Numbered from the stretch's first letter, positions 25,311 through 35,008 are shown. The stretch is 64,000 nt of DNA from Weissella hellenica (GCF_005405545.1 NZ_BJEG01000004.1:46549-110548); one strand, 5' to 3'. A program made the numbers and translations. Notes: generated by a model not told the origin, from the letters alone.

Positions 25311-26861
25311 ATGGCAGATGAGCCAATTGTGCTTGAAATGCACAATATCGTGAAACAATTCGGTGAGTTTCGTGCAAATAATGATATTAACTTGCAGGTA
25401 AGACACGGTCAAATTCATGCCTTACTTGGTGAAAACGGTGCAGGTAAGTCAACCTTAATGAATCAGTTATCTGGTTTATTACAGCCCACGTCAGGTGATA
25501 TTTTAATTAATGGTCAAAAAACGGTTGTTGATAGTCCTACAAAAGCAGCCGAATTAGGTATAGGGATGGTTCACCAACATTTTATGTTGATTGATGCCTT
25601 TACAGTAGCTGAAAATATTGTATTGGGTTCGGAGCCAGTTAATGGGATGAACCTAAATATCAAAAAAGCGACTCAGGATATTAAAGATTTATCAGAACAA
25701 TACGGATTAGATGTCGATCCACAAGCCTTAGCTGGCGATATTTCAGTGGGGATGCAACAGCGTGTTGAAATTTTAAAAACATTATATCGTGGTGCTGATA
25801 TTTTGATTTTTGATGAACCCACAGCGGTATTAACACCGCAAGAAATCGATGAATTAATGAGCATTATGCGTCATTTAGCAGCTGAAGGTAAGTCAGTTAT
25901 CTTAATTACACATAAGTTAGATGAAATTAAGGCGGTTGCGGATCAAGTGACAGTTATTCGTCGTGGTAAATCAATTGATTCATTCCCAGTTGCAGGGGTG
26001 TCATCACAAGAATTAGCTGACATCATGGTTGGTCGTTCCGTATCACTATATGATACGGAAAAGGTGCCAGCGAACCCTAAGGATACAGTGTTATCATTAG
26101 ACCACTTAACTGTTAATGATAGTCGTGGTATCGCAGCCGTTAAAGATTTAAGCCTTGATTTTAAAGCTGGTGAAGTTTTGGGAATTGCAGGAATTGATGG
26201 TAATGGGCAATCTGAGCTGATTTCAGCTATTACGGGCTTGATGCCGGTTGCTTCCGGAAAAGTTATGCTACACGGGAAAAAAATTACAAATAAAAAGCCC
26301 CGTCAAATAACAGAAGCCGGCGTTGCCCATATTCCAGAAGATCGACACCGTTTCGGCTTGGAATTAGAAATGACTTTAGCTGAAAATATTGCCTTGCAAA
26401 CATACTATAAACGACCACTTTCAAAAATGGGTGTGCTTGATTACAACGCTATTAATCAACATGCGCGTGACTTAATTGAAAAGTTTGATGTGCGTACGGT
26501 TAATGAATTAGTAACGGCTGGTTCATTATCAGGTGGTAATCAACAAAAAGCTATTATCGCTCGTGAATTAGATCGTGATGCAGATTTTGTGATAGCAGCG
26601 CAACCAACACGTGGGTTGGATGTTGGGGCCATTGAATATATTCATCAACAATTAATTAATCAACGTGATGCAGATAAAGCAGTCATGTTAATTAGTTTTG
26701 AATTAGATGAAATTTTGAATGTTGCCGATCGTATTGCTGTTATTTCACATGGTGAAATAACAGGTATTGTGAATGCAGATGAAACCTCAAAAAATGAGTT
26801 GGGATTGTTAATGGCTGGTATGTCATTAGATCAAGTCCGGGCACAATTAGCAGGAGAATAA
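25311..26861 (+). CDS. nupA: Nucleoside ABC importer, ATP-binding protein
   Basis: A 516-residue tandem ABC ATPase of the sugar/nucleoside importer type. The first domain has Walker A GENGAGKST (about 40-48), Q-loop VHQHFMLID, signature ISVGMQQRVEILKTL and Walker B ILIFDEPT. The second domain has a degenerate Walker A, GIDGNGQSE, a signature LSGGNQQKAIIARE (about 408-421), and VIAAQPTRGLD in place of a canonical Walker B ending in DEPT. Such asymmetry is normal for the family. It is followed by two permeases, four and two bases away, and forms the importer with bmpA. Confidence 0.94.
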   Translation: MADEPIVLEMHNIVKQFGEFRANNDINLQVRHGQIHALLGENGAGKSTLMNQLSGLLQPTSGDILINGQKTVVDSPTKAAELGIGMVHQHFMLIDAFTVAENIVLGSEPVNGMNLNIKKATQDIKDLSEQYGLDVDPQALAGDISVGMQQRVEILKTLYRGADILIFDEPTAVLTPQEIDELMSIMRHLAAEGKSVILITHKLDEIKAVADQVTVIRRGKSIDSFPVAGVSSQELADIMVGRSVSLYDTEKVPANPKDTVLSLDHLTVNDSRGIAAVKDLSLDFKAGEVLGIAGIDGNGQSELISAITGLMPVASGKVMLHGKKITNKKPRQITEAGVAHIPEDRHRFGLELEMTLAENIALQTYYKRPLSKMGVLDYNAINQHARDLIEKFDVRTVNELVTAGSLSGGNQQKAIIARELDRDADFVIAAQPTRGLDVGAIEYIHQQLINQRDADKAVMLISFELDEILNVADRIAVISHGEITGIVNADETSKNELGLLMAGMSLDQVRAQLAGE

Positions 26862-26865
26862 TCTC

Positions 26866-27990
26866 GTGAATAAAATTAATTCATATAGTACAGGGCTCAT
26901 TGCCGGCTTAGCTGTCTTCTTTGGTTTGATAGTTGGTGCGGTGATTATGCTTATTTCAGGATTTAATCCAGTTACGGGTTATATTAGTCTCGTTCAGTCA
27001 GCTTTAGGGTCTTCATTAAATATTGGTGAAGTCTTACGAGCAATGACCCCCTTAATCTTAACAGCAGCTGGCTTTTTGGTTGCCCAATCAGCTGGATTCT
27101 TTAACATCGGACTTTCTGGTCAAGTTTGGGTAGGTTGGATTGCATCAACTTGGTTTGTATTAGCTAATCAAGGGATGAATCCTTGGATTCTGATTCCAGC
27201 AGCTGTCATTATTGGTGCAGCCGGTGGTGCCGTAATGGGCTTTATTCCAGGTTGGTTACGTGCGCAATTTGGGGCATCAGAAGTTATTACAACAATTATG
27301 TTAAATTATATTGTTTTGTATGGTGGTAATGCGGTTGTGCAAGGATTGCCACAAAAATTGATAGCCACAACAGATATGACTAAAACGTTATCAACAACGG
27401 ATTCATTACGTTGGGATTTCCTATCTAACATAACAGGTGGTTCACGGTTTAACATTGGATTTATCATTGCGGTTGTCGCTTTGTTAGCCATTTGGTTTGT
27501 GATGAAACGGACAACTTTAGGATTTGAAATTCAAGCTGTTGGTTTGAATCCGGATGCAGCCCGCTATGCAGGTATGTCAGCTAAGCGTAATGCCATTATG
27601 GCAATGACTATTTCTGGTACATTAGCTGGTTTAGCCGGTGCTACTGAAGGATTGGGAACTTATCTAAATATTTTCTCACAGTCATCAGCACCACAAGTTG
27701 GTTATGATGGTATGGCCGTCGCACTATTAGCATCAGGTTCATTCCTGGGAATTTTGTTTGCTGCCTTTTTGTTCTCAGTTCTATCAGTTGGTGGACTGGG
27801 TATGCCATTAGCTACTGGTGTCCCCACTGAATTGGTTTCAGTTGTTACTGCAGCTATTATTTTCTTCATTGGTGCTAACTACTTAATTCGTTTAATTTTG
27901 GTTAAACTTGATGAAGATGATAGTAAATCAAAGAATAAAAAAGACAAAAAGAAAAAAGCAACCAAACTTAACAAAAAGGAGGCCAAGTAA
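26866..27990 (+). CDS. nupB: Nucleoside ABC importer, permease 1
   Basis: A 374-residue membrane protein of the BPD_transp_2 family, with about nine helices. It carries the family's RAMTPLILTAAGFLVAQSAG (about 54-73), FFNIGLSGQVWVG and FGASEVITTIMLNYIV (about 132-147), the coupling region that faces the ATPase. The C-terminus is a lysine-rich tail (KSKNKKDKKKKATKLNKK). It starts with GTG, four bases after the nupA stop, with CAGGAGAA as ribosome site. Confidence 0.92.
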   Translation: MNKINSYSTGLIAGLAVFFGLIVGAVIMLISGFNPVTGYISLVQSALGSSLNIGEVLRAMTPLILTAAGFLVAQSAGFFNIGLSGQVWVGWIASTWFVLANQGMNPWILIPAAVIIGAAGGAVMGFIPGWLRAQFGASEVITTIMLNYIVLYGGNAVVQGLPQKLIATTDMTKTLSTTDSLRWDFLSNITGGSRFNIGFIIAVVALLAIWFVMKRTTLGFEIQAVGLNPDAARYAGMSAKRNAIMAMTISGTLAGLAGATEGLGTYLNIFSQSSAPQVGYDGMAVALLASGSFLGILFAAFLFSVLSVGGLGMPLATGVPTELVSVVTAAIIFFIGANYLIRLILVKLDEDDSKSKNKKDKKKKATKLNKKEAK

Positions 27991-27992
27991 TC

Positions 27993-28949
27993 ATGAGTGT
28001 GGAAACGATTTTACAATTAGTGATTTCAAGTACATTGGTTTACTCAGCGCCGTTAATCTTTACTGCGCTCGGTGGAACTTTCTCAGAACGTTCAGGTATC
28101 GTTAACGTGGGACTTGAAGGAACCATGATTATGGGAGCCTTTGCCGGAGTTGTCTTTAATCTTAGCTTTGCTGATCAATTTGGAAGTGCAACACCCTGGT
28201 TGGGGCTGATTGCTGGTGCCGTTGTCGGATTGGTGTTTTCATTAATTCATGCGGTAGCAACTATTACATTGCGAGCTGATCACATTGTGTCAGGTACTGT
28301 GATGAATTTGATGGCACCTGCTTTGGGAGTTTACATTATTAAGTTGATGTATGGTAAGGGCCAAACATCAATGATTGCAGAAAACTTTGGTTATTGGAAT
28401 GTTCCTGGCCTAAGTAAAATTCCGTTCATTGGACCCGTGTTGTTTACAAAAACATCATCAACCGCTTGGGTAGCAATTGCAGTTGCTTTTGTTGCTTCAT
28501 GGTTGTTGTTTAAAACCCGTTTTGGATTACGTTTGCGTTCAGTAGGTGAAAATCCACAAGCATCTGATACCTTAGGATTAAATGTTTATGCTTTACGTTA
28601 CTCAGGTGTTTTAATTTCAGGTATCTTAGGTGGTATTGGTGGGGCCTTGTTTGCACAATCAATTGCCGGTAATTTTTCAGCATCAACAATTGTTGGTCAA
28701 GGTTACATGTCAATGGCTGCGATGATATTTGGCCGTTGGAATCCTATTGGGGCAATGGCGGCAGCTTTGTTTTTCGGTTTCTCACAATCGATGGCTATCG
28801 TTGGGGCACAACTACCAGTTATTAATCAAATTCCAGCTGTTTATCTACAAGTTGCACCATACGTATTCACGGTGTTGATTCTAGTTATCTTCTTTGCTAA
28901 GTCAAAGGCACCAGCTGCTGATGGGGTTAATTATATTAAGTCAGTTTAA
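27993..28949 (+). CDS. nupC: Nucleoside ABC importer, permease 2
   Basis: A 318-residue membrane protein of the BPD_transp_2 family, partner of nupB. Visible marks are VYSAPLIFTALGGTFSERSG (about 17-36), VNVGLEGTMIMGAFAG and RADHIVSGTVMNLMAPALGV (about 93-112), and a GQGYMSMAAMIFGRWNP block (about 233-249). It starts two bases after the nupB stop behind AAGGAGG, so it is translationally linked. It ends the operon; the repeat copy B behind it can act as terminator. Confidence 0.92.
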   Translation: MSVETILQLVISSTLVYSAPLIFTALGGTFSERSGIVNVGLEGTMIMGAFAGVVFNLSFADQFGSATPWLGLIAGAVVGLVFSLIHAVATITLRADHIVSGTVMNLMAPALGVYIIKLMYGKGQTSMIAENFGYWNVPGLSKIPFIGPVLFTKTSSTAWVAIAVAFVASWLLFKTRFGLRLRSVGENPQASDTLGLNVYALRYSGVLISGILGGIGGALFAQSIAGNFSASTIVGQGYMSMAAMIFGRWNPIGAMAAALFFGFSQSMAIVGAQLPVINQIPAVYLQVAPYVFTVLILVIFFAKSKAPAADGVNYIKSV

Positions 28950-29015
28950 TGATTGATGGTTATTTTGAACTTGGCAAAATAAAACAAAAAATATTAACTT
29001 AAATAGTTAAATTTG

Positions 29016-29099
29016 AAAAAGTTGGGACACAAAAAAGATGTCCTAACTTTTTTAGTTACAAATGTATTAATTATGAGCTTGTAATTTTTGTAGTATAAA
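29016..29099 (+). repeat. Dispersed hairpin-tail repeat, copy B, and nup operon terminator
   Basis: AAAAAGTTGGGACA...TGTCCTAACTTTTTT hairpin, then TAGTTACAAATGTATTAATT and a tail ending TAGTATAAA. The tail and hairpin align with copies A, C and D. Confidence 0.7.
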
Positions 29100-29184
29100 C
29101 AACTTCTGTCTCACTCTCCTTTCGTGCAGAAAGTTTATTGTTATAATAGAGTTAGTAATAATACACAGTTAAGAGGGTGGAAAT

Positions 29185-29994
29185 ATGATAACAACCATTG
29201 CATTAGATTTAGATAATACCTTATTAAACGCTGATAAAGAAATTTCAAATGAAAATGAACGGGTTTTAAAGCAGTTGCATCGTGATGGGAAGCGCATTGT
29301 TTTATGTACTGGCCGTCCAATTCAAGGTATCCAAAAGTTATTAAAACAACTGGCATTATTTGAATCAGGGGATTATGCGATTACTTTTAATGGTGGTTTG
29401 GTACAACATAATCAAAGTCAAGCTATCTTAGATCAGACAACTTTAAACAAAGCAAACGTTGCTGCTCTATATGCTGATGCCCAAGTCAGAAATTACCCGC
29501 TTGATGTTATTGGTCCAGATCGTGTCTATTCATTGGCGGCCTTAGGAAAATCCGATTATGAAGATTTCATGGGTGCTGCGTTGCACTTTTCAGATATCAC
29601 ATTTGATGAATTACCAGATAATCAAAATTTTGGTAAAGTGGTCTGTTCAGCACCAGCAGATAAAATAAAGGAAGTGCGTGCAGGGTTGCCAGCTAATTTA
29701 ACGGATATGTTGCATATTGTGTCATCACGTTCTGAATTATTAGAATTTCTACCTAAAAATGTTAACAAGGCACGTGGTTTATCACAGCTGATGGCGCATT
29801 TTGATGAGTCTCTTGAAAATGTAATGGCATTTGGGGATGAAGAAAATGATTTTGAGATGATTGAACAAGTTGGTGTCGGCGTTGCAATGGGTAATGCAAT
29901 TCCTAAAATTAAGCAGGTTGCTAAAGCTGAAACATTAACTAATAATGAAGATGGTGTTGCTGCATATTTGAAGAAGTATTTTAATTTAGATTAA
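29185..29994 (+). CDS. Cof-type HAD-IIB phosphatase
   Basis: A 269-residue cytosolic haloacid-dehalogenase-like hydrolase. It has motif I LDLDNTLLNADKEIS (about 7-21), motif II LCTGRPIQG, a C2B cap, the K of motif III near NKARGLSQL, and motif IV FGDEENDFEMIEQVG (about 211-225). The family removes phosphate from sugar phosphates, nucleotides or cofactors; the substrate is not evident. It is one of three Cof-type paralogues in the window. The start follows GAGGGTGG. Confidence 0.9.
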   Translation: MITTIALDLDNTLLNADKEISNENERVLKQLHRDGKRIVLCTGRPIQGIQKLLKQLALFESGDYAITFNGGLVQHNQSQAILDQTTLNKANVAALYADAQVRNYPLDVIGPDRVYSLAALGKSDYEDFMGAALHFSDITFDELPDNQNFGKVVCSAPADKIKEVRAGLPANLTDMLHIVSSRSELLEFLPKNVNKARGLSQLMAHFDESLENVMAFGDEENDFEMIEQVGVGVAMGNAIPKIKQVAKAETLTNNEDGVAAYLKKYFNLD

Positions 29995-30040
29995 AAAAAT
30001 AGTGGGACAATAGGTTAAATCCTTTTGTCTCACTATTTTC
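29995..30040. terminator. Bidirectional terminator between a HAD gene and murF
   Basis: AAATAGTGGGACAA pairs with TTGTCTCACTATTT (one G-U pair), with A and T runs on the two sides. Confidence 0.75.
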
Positions 30041-30061
30041 TATATATCAGTTATTGTAAGT

Positions 30062-31432
30062 TTAGTTAGCTTTCAACTGCTTAACAATGTTTTCAAGGTG
30101 TACGCCGTGTGATCCCTTCAACATAACCATGTCGTTAGCAGATAAATCATTTAATAAGTCTTTTAGTAGTGTTTCTTGATCCGCGATGGCATAACGCTTG
30201 ACGCTGCCAGCTGGATAAATATCACGTAGCACATCCTCTAATGGTGCGATTTCTTCTCCAACGAGATAAACACGTTGGATTTTATCAGGATCTAAACTAT
30301 CAGCGACACTAGCATGTAAAGCGGCTGAAGCTTCACCGAGTTGCAACATGTCCCCGATGACAGCGAAACGCTGACCAGTAGTTGGTACTTCAGCAAAGAA
30401 ATTTAAGACCTCTTTAGCTGCAGTTGGATTAGAGTTATAAACGTCAGATAGGATTTTACCGCCGAAATTACCAACTAGCCATTCAGTGCGGTTTTCAGTG
30501 ATGGGGGCATTTAATAAAGCAACTGCAATTTGCTCATCGGTGACATGTAATAGATGACCAACGCTAATAGCAGCTAAAGCATTGGCGACATTGTATTTAC
30601 CAGTTAATGGAATTGTGAAACGTTGCGTGCTTTGATTAGTGATGAAACTAGCTTTTAATGGTGTCATCTCAATTTCGCTAGCAAATAAATCGTTGTTGTT
30701 TGTTAAACCGAATGAATCATGATTTATAGAGGCATGTTGGACAACACGTTCATTAAGTAAGGGCTCATCACCATTAAAAACCAAATGACCATTTTCCTTC
30801 AAGCCGTTAATGATTTCCATCTTACCGTCAGCAATATGCGCACGTGTTTTAAAAAATTCAATGTGGGCTTCACCAATCATCGTTAGCAGAGCGATATCGG
30901 GTTTAACCAGCTTTGATAGAAAGTCTAAATCACCAGGGTGATCCATACCAATTTCGATAACTAATAATTCGGTGTCATTAGGCATTGATAAAATTGTTTG
31001 TGGCACCCCAATTTCATTATTGAAATTAGCTGGTGTTTTAACAGTGCGATATTTTTTTTGACCAATTGCAGCGATAAAATCTTTGGTAGTTGTTTTACCA
31101 TTTGAACCAGAAACGGCGACAACTTTAGGGTTAACCTGATTAAGATAGTGGCTGGCTAATTGTTGATAGGCTGCCAAAGTATCTGGAACTATAATGATAG
31201 GCATATCCGTTGGTACATCAAGGTGGTCCGCCTGCCATAGCGCGACACTAGCACCGTTTTCTTTAGCTGAGGCAATATAGTTATGACCGTCATTGTCAGC
31301 AACCAAGGGAACAAATAAACTGTTTTGTGTTGCTTGGCGTGAATCAAAGGTTGTGTTGGTGATAAAAACATCAGCCTCATTTTGAATGGGTGCATTTAAA
31401 ATTGCAGCCATTTCTTTAATGTTTAATTTCAT
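30062..31432 (-). CDS. murF: UDP-MurNAc-tripeptide--D-alanyl-D-alanine ligase
   Basis: MurF adds D-Ala-D-Ala to the UDP-muramyl tripeptide, the last cytosolic step of peptidoglycan precursor synthesis. The 456-residue product shows the Mur ligase N-terminal domain with FDSRQATQNSLFVPLVADN, the ATP loop AVSGSNGKTTTKDFIAAI (about 104-121), ANFNNEIGVPQTIL, and the C-terminal domain with YNSNPTAAKEVL and MVMLKGSHGVHLE. It is divergent from mreB and convergent with the HAD gene, and so has its own promoter in the 181-base gap. Confidence 0.96.
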   Translation of the reverse strand: MKLNIKEMAAILNAPIQNEADVFITNTTFDSRQATQNSLFVPLVADNDGHNYIASAKENGASVALWQADHLDVPTDMPIIIVPDTLAAYQQLASHYLNQVNPKVVAVSGSNGKTTTKDFIAAIGQKKYRTVKTPANFNNEIGVPQTILSMPNDTELLVIEIGMDHPGDLDFLSKLVKPDIALLTMIGEAHIEFFKTRAHIADGKMEIINGLKENGHLVFNGDEPLLNERVVQHASINHDSFGLTNNNDLFASEIEMTPLKASFITNQSTQRFTIPLTGKYNVANALAAISVGHLLHVTDEQIAVALLNAPITENRTEWLVGNFGGKILSDVYNSNPTAAKEVLNFFAEVPTTGQRFAVIGDMLQLGEASAALHASVADSLDPDKIQRVYLVGEEIAPLEDVLRDIYPAGSVKRYAIADQETLLKDLLNDLSANDMVMLKGSHGVHLENIVKQLKAN

Positions 31433-31545
31433 TTTTCTTAGTCCTTTGGAAGTTTTTGTTACTTATTATTTTACTATGTTCGCAAACTGCCGGCAATCAA
31501 AGTGAATGGATGCGGATTTTGCAAGATTTTTTTTTGCGTATGGTT

Positions 31546-31551
31546 TATACT
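31546..31551 (+). promoter_or_regulatory. Probable -10 box of the mreB operon
   Basis: TATACT stands 62 bases before the mreB ATG. A good -35 at 17 bases is not visible; TTGCAA lies 21 bases away. Confidence 0.4.
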
Positions 31552-31613
31552 ATTAAAGATAGTATTTAGAAATTTGGACGAGCTTGCTCGATACAAAACA
31601 AGAGGTGAAATTC

Positions 31614-32594
31614 ATGGCCAAAGAAATCGGCGTTGATTTAGGAACGGCAAATGTGCTGATTTATGTTGATGGAGAGGGAATCATTTTAAATGAACCATCC
31701 GTGGTGGCAATTGATACGAAAACAGAAAAAATTTTAGCAGTTGGAACGGAGGCCTATCAAATGGTAGGTCGTACGCCAGGAAATATTCGAGCCGTTCGTC
31801 CATTAAAAGATGGTGTTATTTCTGATTTTGATATGACTGAAGCGATGCTGTCGCGGTTTATGTCAAAATTAAATGTTAAGGGCATCATGGCACGACCAAA
31901 TATCATGGTATGTGCGCCAACTAACATCACAAGTATTGAACGTAAAGCGATTATGGGTGCTGCCGAGAAATCTGGTGGTGGTAAAGTTTATTTAGAATAT
32001 GAGCCCAAGGTTGCTGCAGTCGGTGCAGGCTTAGATATTTTTTCACCCATTGCATCGATGGTTATTGATATGGGTGGTGGTACAACAGATATTGCAGTTT
32101 TGTCACTTGGCGATATTGTCACATCAGAGTCAATTCGTGTTGCTGGTGACAAAATGAACACTGATATTACAATGATGGTTAAAAATGATCATGGTTTGCA
32201 GATTGGTGAACGTACTGCTGAACAAATTAAAATCCAAATTGGGACGGCTAATCCGTTAGATGAGCCGGAAGAAATGGAGGTTCGTGGTCGTGATGCCTTT
32301 ACAGGAATGCCACGAACAATTACATTGGATGCCAATGAAGTTGAGCTGGCGATGCATGATACCTTGGCGTTAATTGTTGATGCTGCTCATCGAGTATTAT
32401 CACGTACTCAACCCGAATTAGCATCTGATATCATTGATCGTGGTATCGTGTTAACGGGTGGTGGTGCCTTACTACGTGGTGTTGATAGCTTAATTGCCCA
32501 ACACCTAGGGGTACCTGTAATGATTTCTGACAAACCATTGGATAATGTTGCTAAAGGAGCGGGTAAGCTTCTTGCACACATGCATGCAAAATAA
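31614..32594 (+). CDS. mreB: Rod shape-determining protein MreB
   Basis: MreB is a bacterial actin that guides lateral cell wall synthesis at the membrane. The 326-residue product has the phosphate-1 loop GVDLGTANVLIYV (about 5-17), NEPSVVAID, the phosphate-2 loop MVIDMGGGTTDIAVLSLG, the connecting EYEPKVAAVGAGL, and the adenosine motif GIVLTGGGALLRG. The start at 31614 follows AGAGGTG; an upstream TTG frame lacks family similarity. It heads the mreB-DUF2969-rodA set. Its presence suggests a rod or short-rod cell rather than a strict coccus. Confidence 0.95.
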   Translation: MAKEIGVDLGTANVLIYVDGEGIILNEPSVVAIDTKTEKILAVGTEAYQMVGRTPGNIRAVRPLKDGVISDFDMTEAMLSRFMSKLNVKGIMARPNIMVCAPTNITSIERKAIMGAAEKSGGGKVYLEYEPKVAAVGAGLDIFSPIASMVIDMGGGTTDIAVLSLGDIVTSESIRVAGDKMNTDITMMVKNDHGLQIGERTAEQIKIQIGTANPLDEPEEMEVRGRDAFTGMPRTITLDANEVELAMHDTLALIVDAAHRVLSRTQPELASDIIDRGIVLTGGGALLRGVDSLIAQHLGVPVMISDKPLDNVAKGAGKLLAHMHAK

Positions 32595-32606
32595 GGAAGG
32601 TAAAAT

Positions 32607-32816
32607 ATGGCACGTAAAAATAAACCAGTTGCTGTTGAAATAAATGAACTTGATGATAGTGTTTCTCAAATCATCATTAATAAAGTAATCTTGGGAACTG
32701 TTGATGAAAAGGATGCACCGCTTGTGGTAACTTTTGCTGATGGTCACACACAAACGGCAGATAATTTTGATAATGCAGTTGCTAGTCTGCTTGCTGAATA
32801 TAATTTACATCATTAA
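32607..32816 (+). CDS. DUF2969 family small protein
   Basis: A 69-residue soluble protein of unknown function, starting MARKNKPVAVEINE and with a mixed alpha/beta pattern (VSQIIINKVILGTVDEKDAP, LVVTFADGHTQTADNFDNAV). DUF2969 proteins are typically found between mreB/mbl and rodA in lactobacilli, the same place as here: 12 bases after mreB and 28 bases before rodA. The context suggests a link to cell wall elongation, but no function is known. The ribosome site is AAGGAAGG. Confidence 0.8.
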   Translation: MARKNKPVAVEINELDDSVSQIIINKVILGTVDEKDAPLVVTFADGHTQTADNFDNAVASLLAEYNLHH

Positions 32817-32844
32817 TATAATGAACCAATAAAAAGGGGGAAAC

Positions 32845-34029
32845 ATGCTTAAACGTTTTTTCTCAAAAGATGGTGGGGAAATTGATTGGTCGATCATCTT
32901 TGTTGTCATGATGTTAGCGCTGATTGGCTTGGCTTCATTGTATGTCGCAGGAACACATGATGCAGGTGTTAATGTAATTAGGATGGTTGTTTTGCAATTA
33001 GCCTATTATATTGTTGGTATCATTGGCGTTGTTATTTTGATGCAATTTGATTCAGAACAATTATGGCGAATTGCGCCATATGCCTTTGGAATCGGTATGT
33101 TGTTGATGGTAGCAGTTTTGTTCTTTTATTCGAAAGCTTATTACGATAGTACTGGTGGTAAGTGGTTTGCAATTGGACCAGTAACGTTTCAGCCAGCTGA
33201 GATAATGAAACCAGCTTTCATTATTATGCTAGCGCGTGTTATTACTGATCATAATATTGCTAATCCGACACATACAATGAAATCAGACTGGCGTTTACTA
33301 TTAAAAATCATGTTGTGGACAGTGCCTGTATTGATTGTTAATGGTAGCGATTTTGGAACTAATTTAGTGTTTATTGCTGTTGTTTTTGGTATGACTTTAG
33401 TGTCTGGTCTATCATGGTTAATTCTGGGGCCAATTATTGCTTTTGTTGGGGCATTAGGTTCGGTTGCTATTTTATTAGTGACGCAAACCTGGGGTCGCCA
33501 TATGCTAGAAAATATTGGGTTTAAGGCTTATCAATTTACACGTATCGATGCCTGGTTAAATCCACAAAATGATACGTCAAATGGGGCTTACCAATTGTGG
33601 CAATCAATTAAGGCGATTGGATCAGGTGGTATTACTGGTACCGGCTTTAATGTGTCACACGTCGATGTACCAGTGCGTGAATCTGATATGATTTTTTCAG
33701 TTATTGGTGAAAACTTTGGCTTTGTTGGTGGTGTGTTGTTACTTATCTTATACTTCTTGTTGATATACCAAATTATTCAAGTTGTGTTTGATTCATCTAA
33801 CCAATTTTATGCTTACATTGCAACTGGTGTTGTCATGATGCTACTGTTCCATATCTTTGAAAATATCGGTATGAACATTGGTTTAGTACCATTAACAGGA
33901 ATTCCATTACCGTTTATCTCGCAAGGAGGTTCGGCATTAATTGGTAATATGATTGGTATTGGCTTGATTATGTCAATGCGCTATCATAATAAATCATTCT
34001 CATTGTCCGAACGTGAAGGTTTTTCATAA
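32845..34029 (+). CDS. rodA: Peptidoglycan glycosyltransferase RodA
   Basis: A SEDS-family polytopic membrane protein of 394 residues with about ten helices. SEDS proteins polymerise lipid II glycan strands together with a class B penicillin-binding protein during elongation. Marks are SFTGGKWF-like STGGKWFAIGPVTFQPAEIMK (about 108-127), the long extracellular loop, HVDVPVRESDMIFSVIGENFG (about 273-293) and the C-terminal NIGLVPLTGIPLPFISQGGS (about 347-366). Placed last in the mreB operon. A stem-loop follows. Confidence 0.93.
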   Translation: MLKRFFSKDGGEIDWSIIFVVMMLALIGLASLYVAGTHDAGVNVIRMVVLQLAYYIVGIIGVVILMQFDSEQLWRIAPYAFGIGMLLMVAVLFFYSKAYYDSTGGKWFAIGPVTFQPAEIMKPAFIIMLARVITDHNIANPTHTMKSDWRLLLKIMLWTVPVLIVNGSDFGTNLVFIAVVFGMTLVSGLSWLILGPIIAFVGALGSVAILLVTQTWGRHMLENIGFKAYQFTRIDAWLNPQNDTSNGAYQLWQSIKAIGSGGITGTGFNVSHVDVPVRESDMIFSVIGENFGFVGGVLLLILYFLLIYQIIQVVFDSSNQFYAYIATGVVMMLLFHIFENIGMNIGLVPLTGIPLPFISQGGSALIGNMIGIGLIMSMRYHNKSFSLSEREGFS

Positions 34030-34033
34030 TAAT

Positions 34034-34080
34034 AAGTGAGTTAAAGTGGTTGCTAGTTAAACGCTTTGACTCACTTTTCT
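34034..34080 (+). terminator. Terminator of the mreB operon
   Basis: AAGTGAGTTAAAG pairs with CTTTGACTCACTT (one G-U pair), followed by TTCTTTT. Confidence 0.65.
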
Positions 34081-34140
34081 TTTGCAATGATAGGGGCTAT
34101 GTTATGATAAAAAATAATGAAAGTAATAAAGGAGTATAGT

Positions 34141-34932
34141 ATGCTTACAATTGGATTTATTGGTTCAGGTAATATGGCTCAAGCTATGATACAAGGATGG
34201 TCTGGCAATCCTGAAGTGCAATTAACTGTATATTCACCAAATTCTGGTAAAAGAGTTGCAAAAGAGTTGGGTATTACGGCTGAAGATTCTGCAATGGCAG
34301 TCTGGTTAAAGTCAGATTTAGTAGTTTTGGCAACACCAGCAGACCAATTAGCAGCTACAGCTAAAATGTTACAACCAGCTATTTTGATGAAACCTAGTGT
34401 GATTGTAGCATCTGTTTTAGGCGGTATTTCCTTAGCACAGTTACATCAAGCGTTAGGTGAACAGTTGATTATTACGCGTGCTTTACCGAATGTTAATGTT
34501 GGTGTTAAGTATGGATATACTGCATTAGCTTTCGATAAAGATACAAATCCTGATATCAAGGGTGCGGTGGCAGCACTCTTTTTGGAATTTGGACGAACAG
34601 ATGAGTTAGCTGAAGAAAAATTTGGTGCTGCTAGTGCTGTTGCTGGCTCTGGCCCAGCATTTGTGGCTGCATTTACTGAAGCGCTTAAACAAGCGGCGTT
34701 AAAAAATGGTTTAACCGAAGAAATTGCTGCGCGCCTAGCTGAACAAACAGTTGCTGGAACGGCCCGTCATATGATTGAAGCAAAAAAGACCCCATTAACG
34801 CTTGCTAATGAAGTCATGACGCCTGGTGGGTCAACGGCGGCAGGTTATGATGTTTTACAAAAGGGTAATTTAAACCAACTTGTATTGGACACAATTACTG
34901 CTACAATGGCCAAAAATGCTGAATTTGAATAA
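34141..34932 (+). CDS. proC: Pyrroline-5-carboxylate reductase
   Basis: ProC reduces pyrroline-5-carboxylate to proline with NAD(P)H. The 263-residue product has the nucleotide loop IGFIGSGNMAQAMI (about 3-16), RALPNVNVGVKYGYTAL, VAGSGPAFVAAFTEAL (about 160-175) and the family signature EVMTPGGSTAAGY (about 222-234). The ATG at 34141 is six bases from AAAGGAG; a frame to 34117 adds eight unlikely residues. No proA or proB is nearby. There is no clear terminator between proC and the tRNA gene, so read-through is possible. Confidence 0.93.
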   Translation: MLTIGFIGSGNMAQAMIQGWSGNPEVQLTVYSPNSGKRVAKELGITAEDSAMAVWLKSDLVVLATPADQLAATAKMLQPAILMKPSVIVASVLGGISLAQLHQALGEQLIITRALPNVNVGVKYGYTALAFDKDTNPDIKGAVAALFLEFGRTDELAEEKFGAASAVAGSGPAFVAAFTEALKQAALKNGLTEEIAARLAEQTVAGTARHMIEAKKTPLTLANEVMTPGGSTAAGYDVLQKGNLNQLVLDTITATMAKNAEFE

Positions 34933-34947
34933 AAAATAAAAAAACAC

Positions 34948-34976
34948 TTGCAATACATTTTTAAAAATGGTATTAT
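34948..34976 (+). promoter_or_regulatory. Promoter of the tRNA-Glu gene
   Basis: TTGCAA (34948-34953) and TATTAT (34971-34976) are 17 bases apart, about 30 bases before the tRNA. Confidence 0.7.
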
Positions 34977-35008
34977 TATTTATGTCGTTGAGGCAACGTA
35001 ATAATAAT

